A stretch of DNA of 64,000 nt. Origin: Alphaproteobacteria bacterium. Its GTDB lineage: Bacteria; Pseudomonadota; Alphaproteobacteria; Micavibrionales; UBA2020. Under the pieces are notes generated by a model. That model was not told the origin of the DNA. It searched no databases and saw nothing but the letters and a program-made list of their open reading frames with translations. The stretch covers positions 569,460 to 633,459 of the forward strand of contig JAEUKT010000004.1 of NCBI GenBank assembly GCA_016794125.1, written 5' to 3'. Positions 8,287-17,577 of the stretch are shown in pieces; positions within the stretch are counted from its first letter, which is position 1, and each line of letters opens with the position of its first letter. The position numbers and the translations under genes were made by a program.

Positions 8287-8658
8287 ATGCGCCTGTTATT
8301 AATCGCCTTCACCTTTGCCGTTATCGGCCTGACCGGCGCGGTTGTTTTCGCCGATGACGCGGTCAAGAACATCGACATCACACAGGAAGCCGATATTGCC
8401 GATGCCGCCGCCGTCTCCGCCATCCTGTCCAGCCTCACCAAAGACGTCACCGCCTGCGCGCAGGTGAACGAACCGCCCGCCGAATGCCAGTGCAAATACA
8501 AGGACCTGCTGGGCCAGCTGAAAACCGCCAATGATGCCGCGCTGAAAAAACACCCGGAATGGACGGGCGCGGTCGTTAATTACCGCACGGCGGGCGAAAC
8601 CGAAGGCGCGAGCGTTTCTTTTGCCGGTGTGGCGGAGCAGTTGAAGGTCTGTAAATAA
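8287..8658 (+). CDS. Small secreted protein, unknown
   Basis: A 123-aa protein whose ATG at 8287 is preceded by ttgaaaggaaa. The first 23 residues (MRLLLIAFTFAVIGLTGAVVFAD) are a standard Sec signal peptide with a cleavage site near VFA-DD. The mature part is short, helical and has four cysteines (C..C.C near VTACAQVNEPPAECQC, plus one near the C-terminus), which could form two disulfides in the periplasm. I do not recognise the family. Confidence 0.65.
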   Translation: MRLLLIAFTFAVIGLTGAVVFADDAVKNIDITQEADIADAAAVSAILSSLTKDVTACAQVNEPPAECQCKYKDLLGQLKTANDAALKKHPEWTGAVVNYRTAGETEGASVSFAGVAEQLKVCK

Positions 8659-8718
8659 TTGACATTTGCCACGGGTTTTCCGTATATTGCCGTCCTAACG
8701 GCATAGAGGAGTAACCCA

Positions 8719-9102
8719 ATGACCGCAAATACCAAACTCGATAAACTCATTTCCGATTACGCCATCCATCTCGAAAAAAACGTGAAAGACGCGATCAACC
8801 CGCGCGTGCCCGCATCCGCGAGCCTGCTGCGCATCGCATTCCGCACCGTGGTGACGGGCGACCGTTTGCTGACCAAAATCTATGATGAACTCGGCTGGGA
8901 CAAATTCGAGGCCAACCCCTATGAACGCGGCCGTGAACTGGCCGATATCGCGGAGAAAAACGGCAACCCCAAAACCGCCGCCAGTCTCCGCCAGTCGCTC
9001 GACACTTTCGACAAAATTTCGGGTGCCGCGAAAAACAACCTGCCCGAAGGCACCGGCGCGCTGAAAGTGCTGCGCGAGATCAAAAAACTCAAAATCGGCT
9101 GA
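8719..9102 (+). CDS. Small helical protein, unknown
   Basis: A 127-aa cytoplasmic protein with a clear ribosome site (gaggagtaaccc before the ATG). It is rich in Lys, Leu and Asp, predicted mostly helical, and has no membrane or signal segment. It lies 60 bases after the secreted protein gene on the same strand and may be its partner. No motif is recognised. The reading frame has typical codon use for the surrounding core region, which supports a real gene. Confidence 0.6.
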   Translation: MTANTKLDKLISDYAIHLEKNVKDAINPRVPASASLLRIAFRTVVTGDRLLTKIYDELGWDKFEANPYERGRELADIAEKNGNPKTAASLRQSLDTFDKISGAAKNNLPEGTGALKVLREIKKLKIG

Positions 9103-9335
9103 TTTCCGCGAGTGGCGGGTTTGGCAGGTGGCTGAAAAGATAAGGTTATTTTTTCAGCGCGAAAAACCTGTGTTCATTTCCGGCGGGTTTCCGCTGGCTT
9201 TCCGGTGGTTCTGCGACACAGCCCGTCTTTGAATTCGCTGGAAATTCAACGGGTTAAAAAATCGATGGTAAAAACAGGTTTTGTTTTAAATCAATGGGTT
9301 ATGATGCGTGAAAGTGGTGTTTTTTAGCGCTTTTT

Positions 9336-9417
9336 CGTCATTCCCGCGAAAGGGGGAATCCCGTTGGCTGTCTGCGCCCTGCTTATCGCCGGGATCCCCG
9401 CTTTCGCGGGGATGACG
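9336..9417. repeat. 82-bp palindromic repeat, copy 1
   Basis: An 82-bp unit bounded by cgtcattcccgcg and cgcggggatgacg, each arm forming its own hairpin. A second copy in inverted orientation lies at 18405-18486; the two share almost identical outer arms and the inner gcgccctgcttatcgcc segment. This fits a REP/BIME-like or MITE-like dispersed repeat. It occupies part of the 376-base gap between 9103 and 9478, where I see no gene. Confidence 0.8.
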
Positions 9418-9478
9418 CTCTGGGGCAGGAAGAGGGCACGAGAGCATTAGAGATTTAAAAAATCGATTACTGCGCCCG

Positions 9479-10348
9479 TCAATCCGCAATTCGTATAACC
9501 AGCCCGCATTCAGGCGATTTTGTTTTTTCGTTGTATTCGACATAGCCCGTTGCCTTGTCGACCACTCTAAAACATTCCGGCGAGCCATAGGCCTGCACAT
9601 ATCCCTTGTTCGGTTTTCCGTCATCCATCTTGCGGTCCATTTGCACGGCGCGGAAGGCGGAGAGGGCTTGTTCGCCGTCGTCGGTCAGGGTTGCTTTTCC
9701 CTGTAACGCGGCTTCACTCATCAACAAAATTACATGCCCCTTCATCGGCGTTGCATGCGGGGAAAGATGCGGCGGGAGGGCGATATTATCGGCATATCCC
9801 GCTACAAAACGCCCGCCAATCCGCGCCTTCGGTGTTGTCAGGTCTGTACCTAACGGGGCGGCGGTTTTGAGCTGGTTTAAATCCAGCCAGTCCGGCTTGA
9901 ACAATTTATCATCGTGCAGGTCGGCGAGCTGCAATTGCGTCCAGAACAATGTCGCTTCATCGTCGGCGGTCTGGGCGGGAAGCTGCGTTGTCAGCGGTGT
10001 TTTAAGGTCGGCCAGAAAATCCTTCCTGCCAACGATGCCGTCGCCTGCGGTCGGCGAGACTGACGCGCAAAGCGGGTTCTCTTTGCAGGCGGGTGTATTG
10101 TCGCCCAATCCTGCAATATCGCCGGGAATGCCGTGATATGTTTCCTTGAATTTTTCAAAGCTATTTTGAATGTGGCTTATTTGACTGATTGTAGCGGTCA
10201 GGCGGGCGTTTTCCACCTGTTCACTATAATAAATCGATGGACCAAAGAAGAATGCAGCAATCAACCCCAGTACACACCATCCAACAAACCGTATCGGCCA
10301 TTTGCTGAGGTAGAATTTGGTGAAATATTTTTCGAGAAATTTCAGCAT
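9479..10348 (-). CDS. Pilin-like membrane-anchored protein (second of pair)
   Basis: A 289-aa protein with one N-terminal transmembrane helix (about residues 20-38, FVGWCVLGLIAAFFFG) and a helix continuing as in type IV pilin-like proteins. It is followed by FKETYHGIPGDIAG and GDGIVG, which match the Y.ALPGD...GDG pattern common in prepilin-type proteins. A canonical prepilin peptidase site (G/FTLxE) is absent, so it is a pilin-like fold rather than a processed pilin. It is a paralogue of the next gene upstream; both end with CGLVI+IAD. The ATG at 10348 is used instead of a TTG one codon earlier. Confidence 0.6.
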   Translation of the reverse strand: MLKFLEKYFTKFYLSKWPIRFVGWCVLGLIAAFFFGPSIYYSEQVENARLTATISQISHIQNSFEKFKETYHGIPGDIAGLGDNTPACKENPLCASVSPTAGDGIVGRKDFLADLKTPLTTQLPAQTADDEATLFWTQLQLADLHDDKLFKPDWLDLNQLKTAAPLGTDLTTPKARIGGRFVAGYADNIALPPHLSPHATPMKGHVILLMSEAALQGKATLTDDGEQALSAFRAVQMDRKMDDGKPNKGYVQAYGSPECFRVVDKATGYVEYNEKTKSPECGLVIRIAD

Positions 10349-10380
10349 CAATAAATCAATTCACTCTGACCTATGTGAAG

Positions 10381-11298
10381 TCAATCAGCAATCTTAACAA
10401 TCAGGCCGCATTCCTTTTCATCTTCGAGGATTTCATTATAGCTATTTTCCCGTGTGGCGTGTATGCGGCTGGAAGCAGTCATTTCACCGGACCTTTTTAA
10501 TTCTTCACGGTGTTCTTTGTCTGCAGGCGTTTCTCTTTCCGCAGCATAGAAACAACGCGGTGAACCATAAGCCTGCACTTTGCCGGTGTTGGCATTTCCG
10601 TCATCAACTTTGCGATCTATCATCGCGGCTTCATAGGGGGATATTGCTTGTTTCCCCTCAGTATTCATTTCACCGCCTTGCAGCACATCATCGCTCACCA
10701 ACAAAATCACGAGACCTTTAACGCCTGCATTTGCGGGGGAGATGGTGTTGGGAAACGGGGTGCCATCGGAATAACCCGCTACATACCCCCCACCTGCCGG
10801 ATTGCGGGGGTTCGTCTTGCCAAAATCAATGGTGGATTGATTTTCAATTCCCGAAGTATCGACTCCCATTAACAAGCCAGCGAGGTGCAAATGCGCCCAA
10901 AACAATATTGTTTCATCGGTTTCAGAAACTGCAGGGACAGAAGTCTTGCCCATTTTCTGCATCTGGAAGGTTTTTGCAAAGTTACGTGCGCCAACAATTC
11001 CGTCGCCTGCATTCTGGGATTGAGGATTGCAGTTCATTCCCTGTGAGCCAGTGCAGCCCTTCAAGCTACCCCCTGCATTTGCCCAGTCACCGGGCAGCGC
11101 ATGATATTGTTTCTGGAACAGATCAACAGCGCGATAAATATCTTTGATGCGCTGAAAGCTGGCAGCTGTTCTGGCTGTCTGCGCCATATCGCTATACTTG
11201 AACCAAATACTAAATGAGACCGCTCCAAGAAATAAAACAAAACAGGTTTTAAAAAGAACCGTCTTGGAAAATTTCTTGACGTTTTCGTATTTAATCAA
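10381..11298 (-). CDS. Pilin-like membrane-anchored protein (first of pair)
   Basis: A 305-aa paralogue of the downstream gene. It has an N-terminal membrane helix (LFKTCFVLFLGAVSFSIWF), then a helical segment with FQKQYHALPGDWANAGG, GDGIVGARNF and a C-terminal KECGLIVKIAD. The apparent start is TTG at 11298, overlapping the tldD stop codon (TTGA), so it is likely coupled to tldD. It lacks a type IV prepilin cleavage motif. The extracytoplasmic part has paired cysteines (GCTGSQGMNC). Function unknown; a minor-pilin-like role on the cell surface is possible. Confidence 0.6.
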   Translation of the reverse strand: MIKYENVKKFSKTVLFKTCFVLFLGAVSFSIWFKYSDMAQTARTAASFQRIKDIYRAVDLFQKQYHALPGDWANAGGSLKGCTGSQGMNCNPQSQNAGDGIVGARNFAKTFQMQKMGKTSVPAVSETDETILFWAHLHLAGLLMGVDTSGIENQSTIDFGKTNPRNPAGGGYVAGYSDGTPFPNTISPANAGVKGLVILLVSDDVLQGGEMNTEGKQAISPYEAAMIDRKVDDGNANTGKVQAYGSPRCFYAAERETPADKEHREELKRSGEMTASSRIHATRENSYNEILEDEKECGLIVKIAD

Positions 11299-12734
11299 GT
11301 CTTCGTCCCACCCACCGTCAGCCCATCAATCCGTAAGGTCGGTTGTCCCACGCCAACAGGCACGCTCTGCCCGTCTTTGCCGCACGTCCCGACGCCGTCG
11401 TCGAGTTGCATGTCGTTGCCGATCATTTTGACCTTTGTCAGCGCGTCGGCGCCGGAGCCGATCAGTGTGGCGCCTTTGACGGCGGGGCCGATTTTGCCGT
11501 CTTCGATGAGGTAGGCTTCGGAGGCCGAAAACACGAATTTGCCGGAGGTGATATCGACCTGACCGCCGCCGAAATTCACGGCATAGATTCCGTTTTTGAC
11601 CGAGGCGATGATTTCTTCGGGCGTTTTGTCGCCGTTCAGCATCACGGTGTTGGTCATGCGCGGCATGACGTGGTCGGCGTAACTTTCGCGGCGGCCGTTG
11701 CCGGTGGGCTTCACGCCCATCAGGCGCGCGTTCATGCGGTCCTGTAAATATCCGACCAAGATTCCGTCCTCGATCAGCGTGGTGCGCTGCGACGGGGTGC
11801 CTTCGTCGTCGATGGTGATGGAACCGCGGCGGTCGGGCATCGTGCCGTCATCGACGACGGTCACGCCGGGGGCGGCGACGCGCTTGCCGAGCAATCCTGA
11901 AAAGGCGGAGGTGCCTTTGCGGTTGAAATCGCCCTCCAGCCCGTGACCGATCGCTTCATGCAGCAAAATGCCGGGCCAGCCGGGGCCGAGGACGACGGAC
12001 ATTTCACCCGCCGGCGCATCGACGGAGCCCAAGTTCACAAGCGCCTGGCGATAGCTTTCATCCGCCGCTTTTTTCCATGTGGATTCTTCGAACACTTTAT
12101 CAAACGAATAGCGGCCGCCGAAACCGTAATAGCCGTCTTCCATGCGTCCCTTGCCGTCATCCAGATAAACGGAAATGTTGAGGCGGACGAGGGGGCGGAT
12201 ATCCGCCGATTTGTGCCCGCCCGCGCGCATGATCTGCACGGCTTTCCAGTTGGCGGCCATCTGGATGCTGACCTGTTTGACGCGCGGATCAAGGCCGCGC
12301 ACATAGGCGTCGATATCCTGCAGCAGCTTCACCTTTTTCTCGAAGGGGACCTGGAGCAGGGGGTTGTCGTCGATGTACAGCTGCTGGTTGGTGCCTTGCG
12401 GGTTGAGATCCATCGTGCCGCCGTGCCCCTGCTGCACCGATTTGACCGTTTCGCCGGCGCGGGCGATGGCTTTCTCGCTGAGTTCGGAGGAATGGGCGAA
12501 GCCGAATTTCTCGCCCGCGACCGAGCGCAACCCGAAGCCCATATCGGTGTCATAGGTGCAGGTTTTCAGGCGGCCGTCATCCCAGCCGAAAAATTCGCTC
12601 TGCACATATTCCATGAACAATTCGCCGTCATCGGCGCCGGTAAGGCTGCCCTCCACCAGCTTGGTCACCGCTTCGGGCGACAGCTTGGTTTTGTCGTAAA
12701 AAATCTTGTCGGTGGTGGCGGTGTGGGAGGGCAT
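11295..12734 (-). CDS. tldD: Metalloprotease TldD
   Basis: A 479-aa protein matching the TldD subunit of the TldD/TldE peptidase. The zinc motif HEAIGH is at residues 259-264, within the family block GPGWPGILLHEAIGHGLEGD, and the family C-terminal features (VMPRMTNT, FGGGQVDITSGKFVFS) are present. TldD pairs with TldE/PmbA to degrade unfolded peptides and to process modified peptides such as microcin precursors. No tldE is in this window. It is the first gene of a minus-strand unit that continues into two pilin-like genes, an unusual association. Confidence 0.93.
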   Translation of the reverse strand: MPSHTATTDKIFYDKTKLSPEAVTKLVEGSLTGADDGELFMEYVQSEFFGWDDGRLKTCTYDTDMGFGLRSVAGEKFGFAHSSELSEKAIARAGETVKSVQQGHGGTMDLNPQGTNQQLYIDDNPLLQVPFEKKVKLLQDIDAYVRGLDPRVKQVSIQMAANWKAVQIMRAGGHKSADIRPLVRLNISVYLDDGKGRMEDGYYGFGGRYSFDKVFEESTWKKAADESYRQALVNLGSVDAPAGEMSVVLGPGWPGILLHEAIGHGLEGDFNRKGTSAFSGLLGKRVAAPGVTVVDDGTMPDRRGSITIDDEGTPSQRTTLIEDGILVGYLQDRMNARLMGVKPTGNGRRESYADHVMPRMTNTVMLNGDKTPEEIIASVKNGIYAVNFGGGQVDITSGKFVFSASEAYLIEDGKIGPAVKGATLIGSGADALTKVKMIGNDMQLDDGVGTCGKDGQSVPVGVGQPTLRIDGLTVGGTKT

Positions 12735-12885
12735 CGGTTTTCCTTTCGAGACATCAATAATGTAGCACCGAAGCGGCGTTTGGCGACAATGGAAAACGTG
12801 AACAGCAGTTCCGTGATTTCGTTAAATTTAACAATTATTTAACTGTTATTGACTCGCCCAGAGTCGGGTGGGTATTTCTTTTGCC

Positions 12886-13545
12886 ATGAAGTTCGAAGAC
12901 TCACCCCTCTGGAATCATCCTCTTGTCGCGCAGACACGCAGCAGCGTCAGCTTTTCATCGGCTGACCTGAACGCCGTGCCGGCGGCGAAGGTGCTGCTGG
13001 CGGCGGATGCGCTCGACCCCGTCACGGCTTCGTCGCTGATTGCGGCGGCCGGCAACATTCGTGGCAAGATCGAACCCTGCATCGCCGATGTGGTGAGCCT
13101 GCTGCAATCGCCGAAGCTGCATGCAGACGGCCCCGATTACCTGTTCAAGGCCGAAGACACGGCTGCGCTGAAAATCATCATGGGCACGCTGATCGCGGAA
13201 ACGACCGGCGAAGGCTTCAAGCGCACGCAGGCGATTGCAACCCGCGCCGATGTCCAAAAAGGCATCGATATGATGGCGCAGATCGCGGAACTGCTGGTGG
13301 AAACCGGCGCGCATAACGCGATCGAGCCGAAGCTGGTCGAAAAATTCATCGAAGGCCTCGACAACATGAAACCGCTGGCCGGCCATTCGCCGCGCCGCAA
13401 GATGGTGAATGAAGCCGGCGCCGGCCTGAAATACGCCCTGATGCAGGGCAACGCCGCCGACATCGCCTACCACGCCCCCCGCATCGACCCCGCGAGCAAC
13501 CACGCCGCGCTGAAACACATCGCGCGCGGGAAGCCGGGGATTTAA
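12886..13545 (+). CDS. Single-module member of an unknown four-module family
   Basis: A 219-aa protein with ATG at 12886. It carries one copy of the ~220-residue module also found in the next two genes. Recognisable blocks are the LLAADALDPVTASSLIAAA segment (others have ..ETDALDSN.AAVLVADE), TGEGFKRTQAIATRADVQ (others TG..FK......), and EPKLVEKFIEGLDNM (others SPELV..F..G...L). The fold is probably all-helical. No catalytic or secretion motif is seen. It lies upstream of its two paralogues in the same direction, with 149 bases between, so it may have its own promoter. Confidence 0.7.
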   Translation: MKFEDSPLWNHPLVAQTRSSVSFSSADLNAVPAAKVLLAADALDPVTASSLIAAAGNIRGKIEPCIADVVSLLQSPKLHADGPDYLFKAEDTAALKIIMGTLIAETTGEGFKRTQAIATRADVQKGIDMMAQIAELLVETGAHNAIEPKLVEKFIEGLDNMKPLAGHSPRRKMVNEAGAGLKYALMQGNAADIAYHAPRIDPASNHAALKHIARGKPGI

Positions 13546-13694
13546 TCGTTAACGTACTGAATTGACTGGTTTAAGCCGGTAATTTTCTTGTGAAAATGCG
13601 CAAGAAAATCATCATGCCGTCGCATTGACAGAACACCGGCACAGGCATATTACTTTGCACTTCAAACACTATTACCCGTTGTGCAGGTAAAACC

Positions 13695-14354
13695 ATGTCG
13701 CTCAAGCTTTCCGATTTCCTGACCGATCCTTTGGTGCAGATCACCGTCAACAGCCTCAGCAATGCCGAAGGCGTGCCGATGTTGAAGCAGTATCAGGTCG
13801 ATAACAACCCCGTCATCCGCACGCTGGTCGATACCCGCGCGCTGGACAGCCATACCGCCGCCGTGCTGGCCGCCGAAGAAATGGTGCGCGGGCATGACAA
13901 GAAATTGTGGGAACCGCTGGTGCCCGAACCGATCCAGCATATCGTCGGCCTGCTGACCGCCGAAGTGACCTCGCCGATGGAAGGCCTTGCGCTGCTGGTG
14001 AAAGACGGCAGTCCCTCCGCTCTCAAAATCGCGGCAGCGGGCGTGGCGTTCGGATCGACCGGCGAGACGTTCAAATCGGTCAAGCGCATGCTGAGCGCGG
14101 AAGAAATGAGCCGCACGGCCGATATGCTCGTCACCACCTCCATCCCGCTGGTCGATAAACTGGCGGTTGAAAAAACTTTCCGCAACCTGTCGCCGCAACT
14201 GCTCGGCCTGCTGGTCGAGGGGCTGAACAATCTTCAGCATCATGTGTCGGATGCGGATGTGAAGAAAAACATGGATGCGTCGCTGGCCAATTTGAAAACC
14301 GAAGTGACGCGCGAAATCCAGCTGCCGAAAAACGTCAAGCCGCCCAAACCCTGA
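13695..14354 (+). CDS. Single-module member of an unknown four-module family
   Basis: A 219-aa protein with ATG at 13695. It has the same module plan as its neighbours: a start LKLSDFLTDPLVQITVNSL, then DNNPVIRTLVDTRALDSHTAAVLAAEEMVRG, TGETFKSVKRMLSAEEM, and SPQLLGLLVEGLNNLQHH. It ends in a Lys/Pro-rich tail (LPKNVKPPKP) that is also seen at the end of the 465-aa neighbour. It is soluble and helical with no enzyme motif. The stop lies 26 bases before the next gene, so the two form an operon. Confidence 0.7.
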   Translation: MSLKLSDFLTDPLVQITVNSLSNAEGVPMLKQYQVDNNPVIRTLVDTRALDSHTAAVLAAEEMVRGHDKKLWEPLVPEPIQHIVGLLTAEVTSPMEGLALLVKDGSPSALKIAAAGVAFGSTGETFKSVKRMLSAEEMSRTADMLVTTSIPLVDKLAVEKTFRNLSPQLLGLLVEGLNNLQHHVSDADVKKNMDASLANLKTEVTREIQLPKNVKPPKP

Positions 14355-14380
14355 ATTACTGTTTTTAGAAAGTTATTTCC

Positions 14381-15778
14381 ATGGCCTCGCTCAAAACCAC
14401 CGACGTCCTGAACGACAAATTCGTTGAAACCATCATCGCGACCCTGTCGGGGCAGGACGGTGTGCGGAGCGTGAGCCAGTCGGATATCGACGAAAACCCG
14501 GTTTTCACGCTGCTGGCCGAAACCGATGCGCTCGACAGCAATGTCGCGGCGGTGCTAGTGGCCGATGAAATGCTGCGCGGGCGCAAGGATTCAGCCGAAC
14601 TGGCGAAGCTGCTGCCCCCTGCGGTGGGCGAGGCGGTGACGCTGCTGCATGCCGATTATGAATCCCCGACGGACAGCATCGCGGCGCTGATGGATTCCGG
14701 CAACGCGCTGGCGGCGAAGCTGGCGGTGTCGGCATTGACGCTGTCGGGCGACGAAAGCCAGCTGGCGCAGGCGCGCGGCTTTTCCGGTTCCGATCTTGCC
14801 GAAATGGCGCGCGAGATGAGCGACGTGGCGACCGAAATCATCGAAGGCGGTATTGCGCATGGCAGCCTGCGCGGCCTCTCGACCGAACTCGCCGAGAAAT
14901 TCGTTGAATCGGTCAGCGCGCTGACCGATATCGCCGGCGGCCAGACGCGCCAGAAGCTGATGAACCAGACGCTCGACAAATTCCGCGCGGAGATGGCGCA
15001 GGGCGGCGTTTACCTGGCGCCCGCAGGTGTTGCGGCAGTTGCAACACCAGCCGCTGAACCCGGCGCGGTTGCCTCGCTTGCTTTCGACGAGATTTTGGCC
15101 GATCCCATCGTCATCAAGACGCTGAAGGCGCTTGGTGCGGATGTCAGCACGGTCGATCCGTCCGAAATCCACAATCTCGACACCGCGCCGATCATCAACC
15201 TGCTGATCGAAACCAACTGCCTTGATTCCGTTTCCGCCGCCATCCTGCTGGTCGATGAAGCGACACGCGGCCGCAGCCTGCGCGGGCTGCCGAAGCCGGT
15301 GACGGAAGCCCTGAGCATCCTGCATGACGACCAGGTCGTCTATGGCGGCCCCGCCGCGCTGTTGGCGACAGATAACGTGCATGTGCACAAGGTCACCTTC
15401 GCCGCGATTACGTCGGCCATCACGGGCGATGAATTCAAAGCAGCGCTGCCGGAAATGGACGCATCCAGCCGCAAGCGCATGGTGTCGGAAATGGCCGATG
15501 TCGGCGTGCAGCTGATCGAACGCGTGACCGAAACCAATTCGTGGAAAGAAATGTCGCCCGAACTGGTTGACCGCTTCACGAAGGGGTTCAGCGATCTTGC
15601 GAACCTGACCGAAACCCGCGCGAGCAAGCGCCTGATCCAGACTGCGATCCAGATGCTGAAGGAAGACATCGCGGGCGAAACGGCGAAGGACATCACCACG
15701 CCGCCGAAGGCCGGCCTTCAGGACAATCTGCCGCCTGCGCCGAAGCTGAAGCGCGGCCCCGGTGGTTTCAAACCTTAA
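14381..15778 (+). CDS. Two-module member of the same unknown family
   Basis: A 465-aa protein built from two tandem copies of the ~220-aa module, about residues 1-210 and 228-435, joined by an Ala/Pro-rich linker. Copy 1 has ENPVFTLLAETDALDSNVAA and STELAEKFVESVSALTD. Copy 2 has TAPIINLLIETNCLDSVSAA and SPELVDRFTKGFSDLAN. The C-terminal tail is rich in Lys, Pro and Gly (PPAPKLKRGPGGFKP). The gene overlaps the convergent pirin gene by 4 bases. Duplication inside one gene plus duplication into separate genes points to lineage-specific expansion. Function unknown. Confidence 0.72.
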   Translation: MASLKTTDVLNDKFVETIIATLSGQDGVRSVSQSDIDENPVFTLLAETDALDSNVAAVLVADEMLRGRKDSAELAKLLPPAVGEAVTLLHADYESPTDSIAALMDSGNALAAKLAVSALTLSGDESQLAQARGFSGSDLAEMAREMSDVATEIIEGGIAHGSLRGLSTELAEKFVESVSALTDIAGGQTRQKLMNQTLDKFRAEMAQGGVYLAPAGVAAVATPAAEPGAVASLAFDEILADPIVIKTLKALGADVSTVDPSEIHNLDTAPIINLLIETNCLDSVSAAILLVDEATRGRSLRGLPKPVTEALSILHDDQVVYGGPAALLATDNVHVHKVTFAAITSAITGDEFKAALPEMDASSRKRMVSEMADVGVQLIERVTETNSWKEMSPELVDRFTKGFSDLANLTETRASKRLIQTAIQMLKEDIAGETAKDITTPPKAGLQDNLPPAPKLKRGPGGFKP

Positions 15779-16641
15779 GGCAGCGGCACGAAGTCTTTAT
15801 CGTCGCCTGGAATTTTTCCGAAGCGCTGGTTTTTCCAGTCGTCGCGCGCCTGCAACAGGCGTTCTTTCGAGCTTGAGACGAAATTCCAGTCGATATAGCG
15901 CGGCTCCGGCAGCGGATCGCCGCCGAGGATCACGAAGCTGGAGGCTTCTTCGGCTTCAATTTTAATCGTTTCGTCGTCCCCAAACACCGGCATCGTCGCT
16001 GGCGCGATGCGCGTATCGCCGATGCGCAAGCCCCCGTTTATCAGGTAAAGCGACCGTTCCGCGTAATCGCGCGGCAATTCCATCGCGCCGCCTTCCGGCA
16101 GGGTGACCGCCGCATAGAACAGCGGGCTATAAAGTTTGACGGGCGAGGTGTAGCCGTACAGACTACCCGCGATCAGGCGCACTGTCGCGTCTTTCACGTC
16201 GAATTCCGGCAGAGTCTCCGCCCCATGATGGAAAAATTCGGGCGCACATTCCTCTGCCTCTTTCGGCAGCGCGACCCAGCTTTGCAGCCCGTGCGCGTCA
16301 TGCGGGCGCGATTTTTCGGCGGGCGTGGTGCGTTCCGAATGCGCGATGCCGCGCCCGGCGGTCATCCAGTTGACCGCGCCCGGGGTGATCGCCTGCGCGC
16401 TGCCCAGCGTGTCGCGGTGGAAAATCTCGCCGCTGAAAAGATATGTCACGGTGGCAAGGCCGATATGCGGATGCGGGGCGACATCGATGCCCTGATGTGC
16501 CGCGAAATGCGCGGGCCCCATATGATCAAGGAACACGAAGGGACCGACCATCCGCCGCTTAACGTACGGCAGGATGCGGCGCACATGCAGGCCGCCGATA
16601 TCGGCTTCGCGCGGGGGGATGGTGAGGTCTATCTGCGTCAT
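15775..16641 (-). CDS. Pirin family protein
   Basis: A 288-aa bicupin protein. The N-terminal cupin metal site reads H-P-H-I-G near residues 57-61 with later E.FHRD and HSERT blocks, which are the conserved pirin metal-binding positions. Some bacterial pirins have quercetin 2,3-dioxygenase activity and others act in regulation, so the role here cannot be fixed. It is convergent with the two-module gene and probably monocistronic. Confidence 0.88.
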   Translation of the reverse strand: MTQIDLTIPPREADIGGLHVRRILPYVKRRMVGPFVFLDHMGPAHFAAHQGIDVAPHPHIGLATVTYLFSGEIFHRDTLGSAQAITPGAVNWMTAGRGIAHSERTTPAEKSRPHDAHGLQSWVALPKEAEECAPEFFHHGAETLPEFDVKDATVRLIAGSLYGYTSPVKLYSPLFYAAVTLPEGGAMELPRDYAERSLYLINGGLRIGDTRIAPATMPVFGDDETIKIEAEEASSFVILGGDPLPEPRYIDWNFVSSSKERLLQARDDWKNQRFGKIPGDDKDFVPLP

Positions 16642-16735
16642 GCCGCCAGTATAGTTTTTTGCGGTGCGTCACGACAATATTCAATCTTGCCATCCGCACC
16701 ATCCCCGCTATGATGCCTTATCCAAAGGAAAAAAC

Positions 16736-17188
16736 ATGTCGGAAGACAATCCAGAACTGGGCTACCAGCTCGTGACCGGCGCTGCGACGGGCTTGATCGA
16801 TATTGTCAACGAAGCGCTGGATGCCGGCGCGAATGTGCATTTCGAGGATGACCTTGCATTACGTACCGCCAGCCTGATGGGTAATGCGCCGATCGTGAAG
16901 CTGCTGGTGGAGAAGGGGGCGAACGTCAACGCTGCGTCCTCCGAAGCCCTGTTATACGCCGCCAAATCGCAGGATAACGACCTGGTCGCCTATCTGCTGT
17001 CCAAGGGCGCGTCCATCGACATGATGATGCGCGGCCACCGGCGCGAGGTGGATCAGGTGACCATCGATACCCTCGACCGCCACGAATCGCAGAAGCTGCG
17101 GGATGCGTTCGAAAAGAACTTTTCCAGAATACAGAAGCCTGAAACGGGCGATAAATTCAAGTTACGGAAAAGACCGCCTTCTCCCTGA
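16736..17188 (+). CDS. Ankyrin-repeat protein
   Basis: A 150-aa protein with about three ankyrin repeats (residues ~12-100). The units GLIDIVNEALDAGANVHFED, NAPIVKLLVEKGANVN and DNDLVAYLLSKGASID show the LL..GA.V pattern. A basic C-terminal tail (FKLRKRPPSP) follows. The ATG at 16736 is preceded by aaagga. Ankyrin repeats bind partner proteins; the partner is unknown. No signal peptide is present. The downstream 145 bases have no gene. Confidence 0.8.
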   Translation: MSEDNPELGYQLVTGAATGLIDIVNEALDAGANVHFEDDLALRTASLMGNAPIVKLLVEKGANVNAASSEALLYAAKSQDNDLVAYLLSKGASIDMMMRGHRREVDQVTIDTLDRHESQKLRDAFEKNFSRIQKPETGDKFKLRKRPPSP

Positions 17189-17333
17189 TTTCCCATGTGA
17201 ATTTTGAGCAAGTGATAACCATTAGCACCAAGTCTTTGGCATCGTTTGACATTTTCCGGATTTCGGTATAAGTTGCGCCCAGATATCCACATACTGTTGA
17301 CCGGTATGAACATCCCAGGGGAGGGAAAAAGCA

Positions 17334-17543
17334 ATGTTGTGGAAATTATTCGGTAACGAACTTGAAGTGAAAAAAGCCCTCGAACAGTCGACGGGCTATG
17401 ACATTACGCCTGACTCGCCGGCACCTTCGGCGCTGGCCCTGATGCCCGCCAACGATCCCATGGAACTGCCCAAGCTTGACAAGGCCAAGGGAAAGCCCGA
17501 CCTTAACTTCATCGCGCCTTGGGAGGAAAAAACCTCCGCCTGA
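17334..17543 (+). CDS. Small protein, unknown
   Basis: A 69-aa reading frame with a strong ribosome site (ggggagggaaaaagca before the ATG). The sequence is Pro, Ala and Lys rich with the start MLWKLFGNELEVKKALEQ. No domain is recognised. It precedes the next membrane protein gene by 34 bases and both probably belong to one transcript ending at the terminator at 18343. Confidence 0.55.
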   Translation: MLWKLFGNELEVKKALEQSTGYDITPDSPAPSALALMPANDPMELPKLDKAKGKPDLNFIAPWEEKTSA

Positions 17544-17577
17544 GGCCACCAGTAAACCTGTTACGGGGGATACTCTT

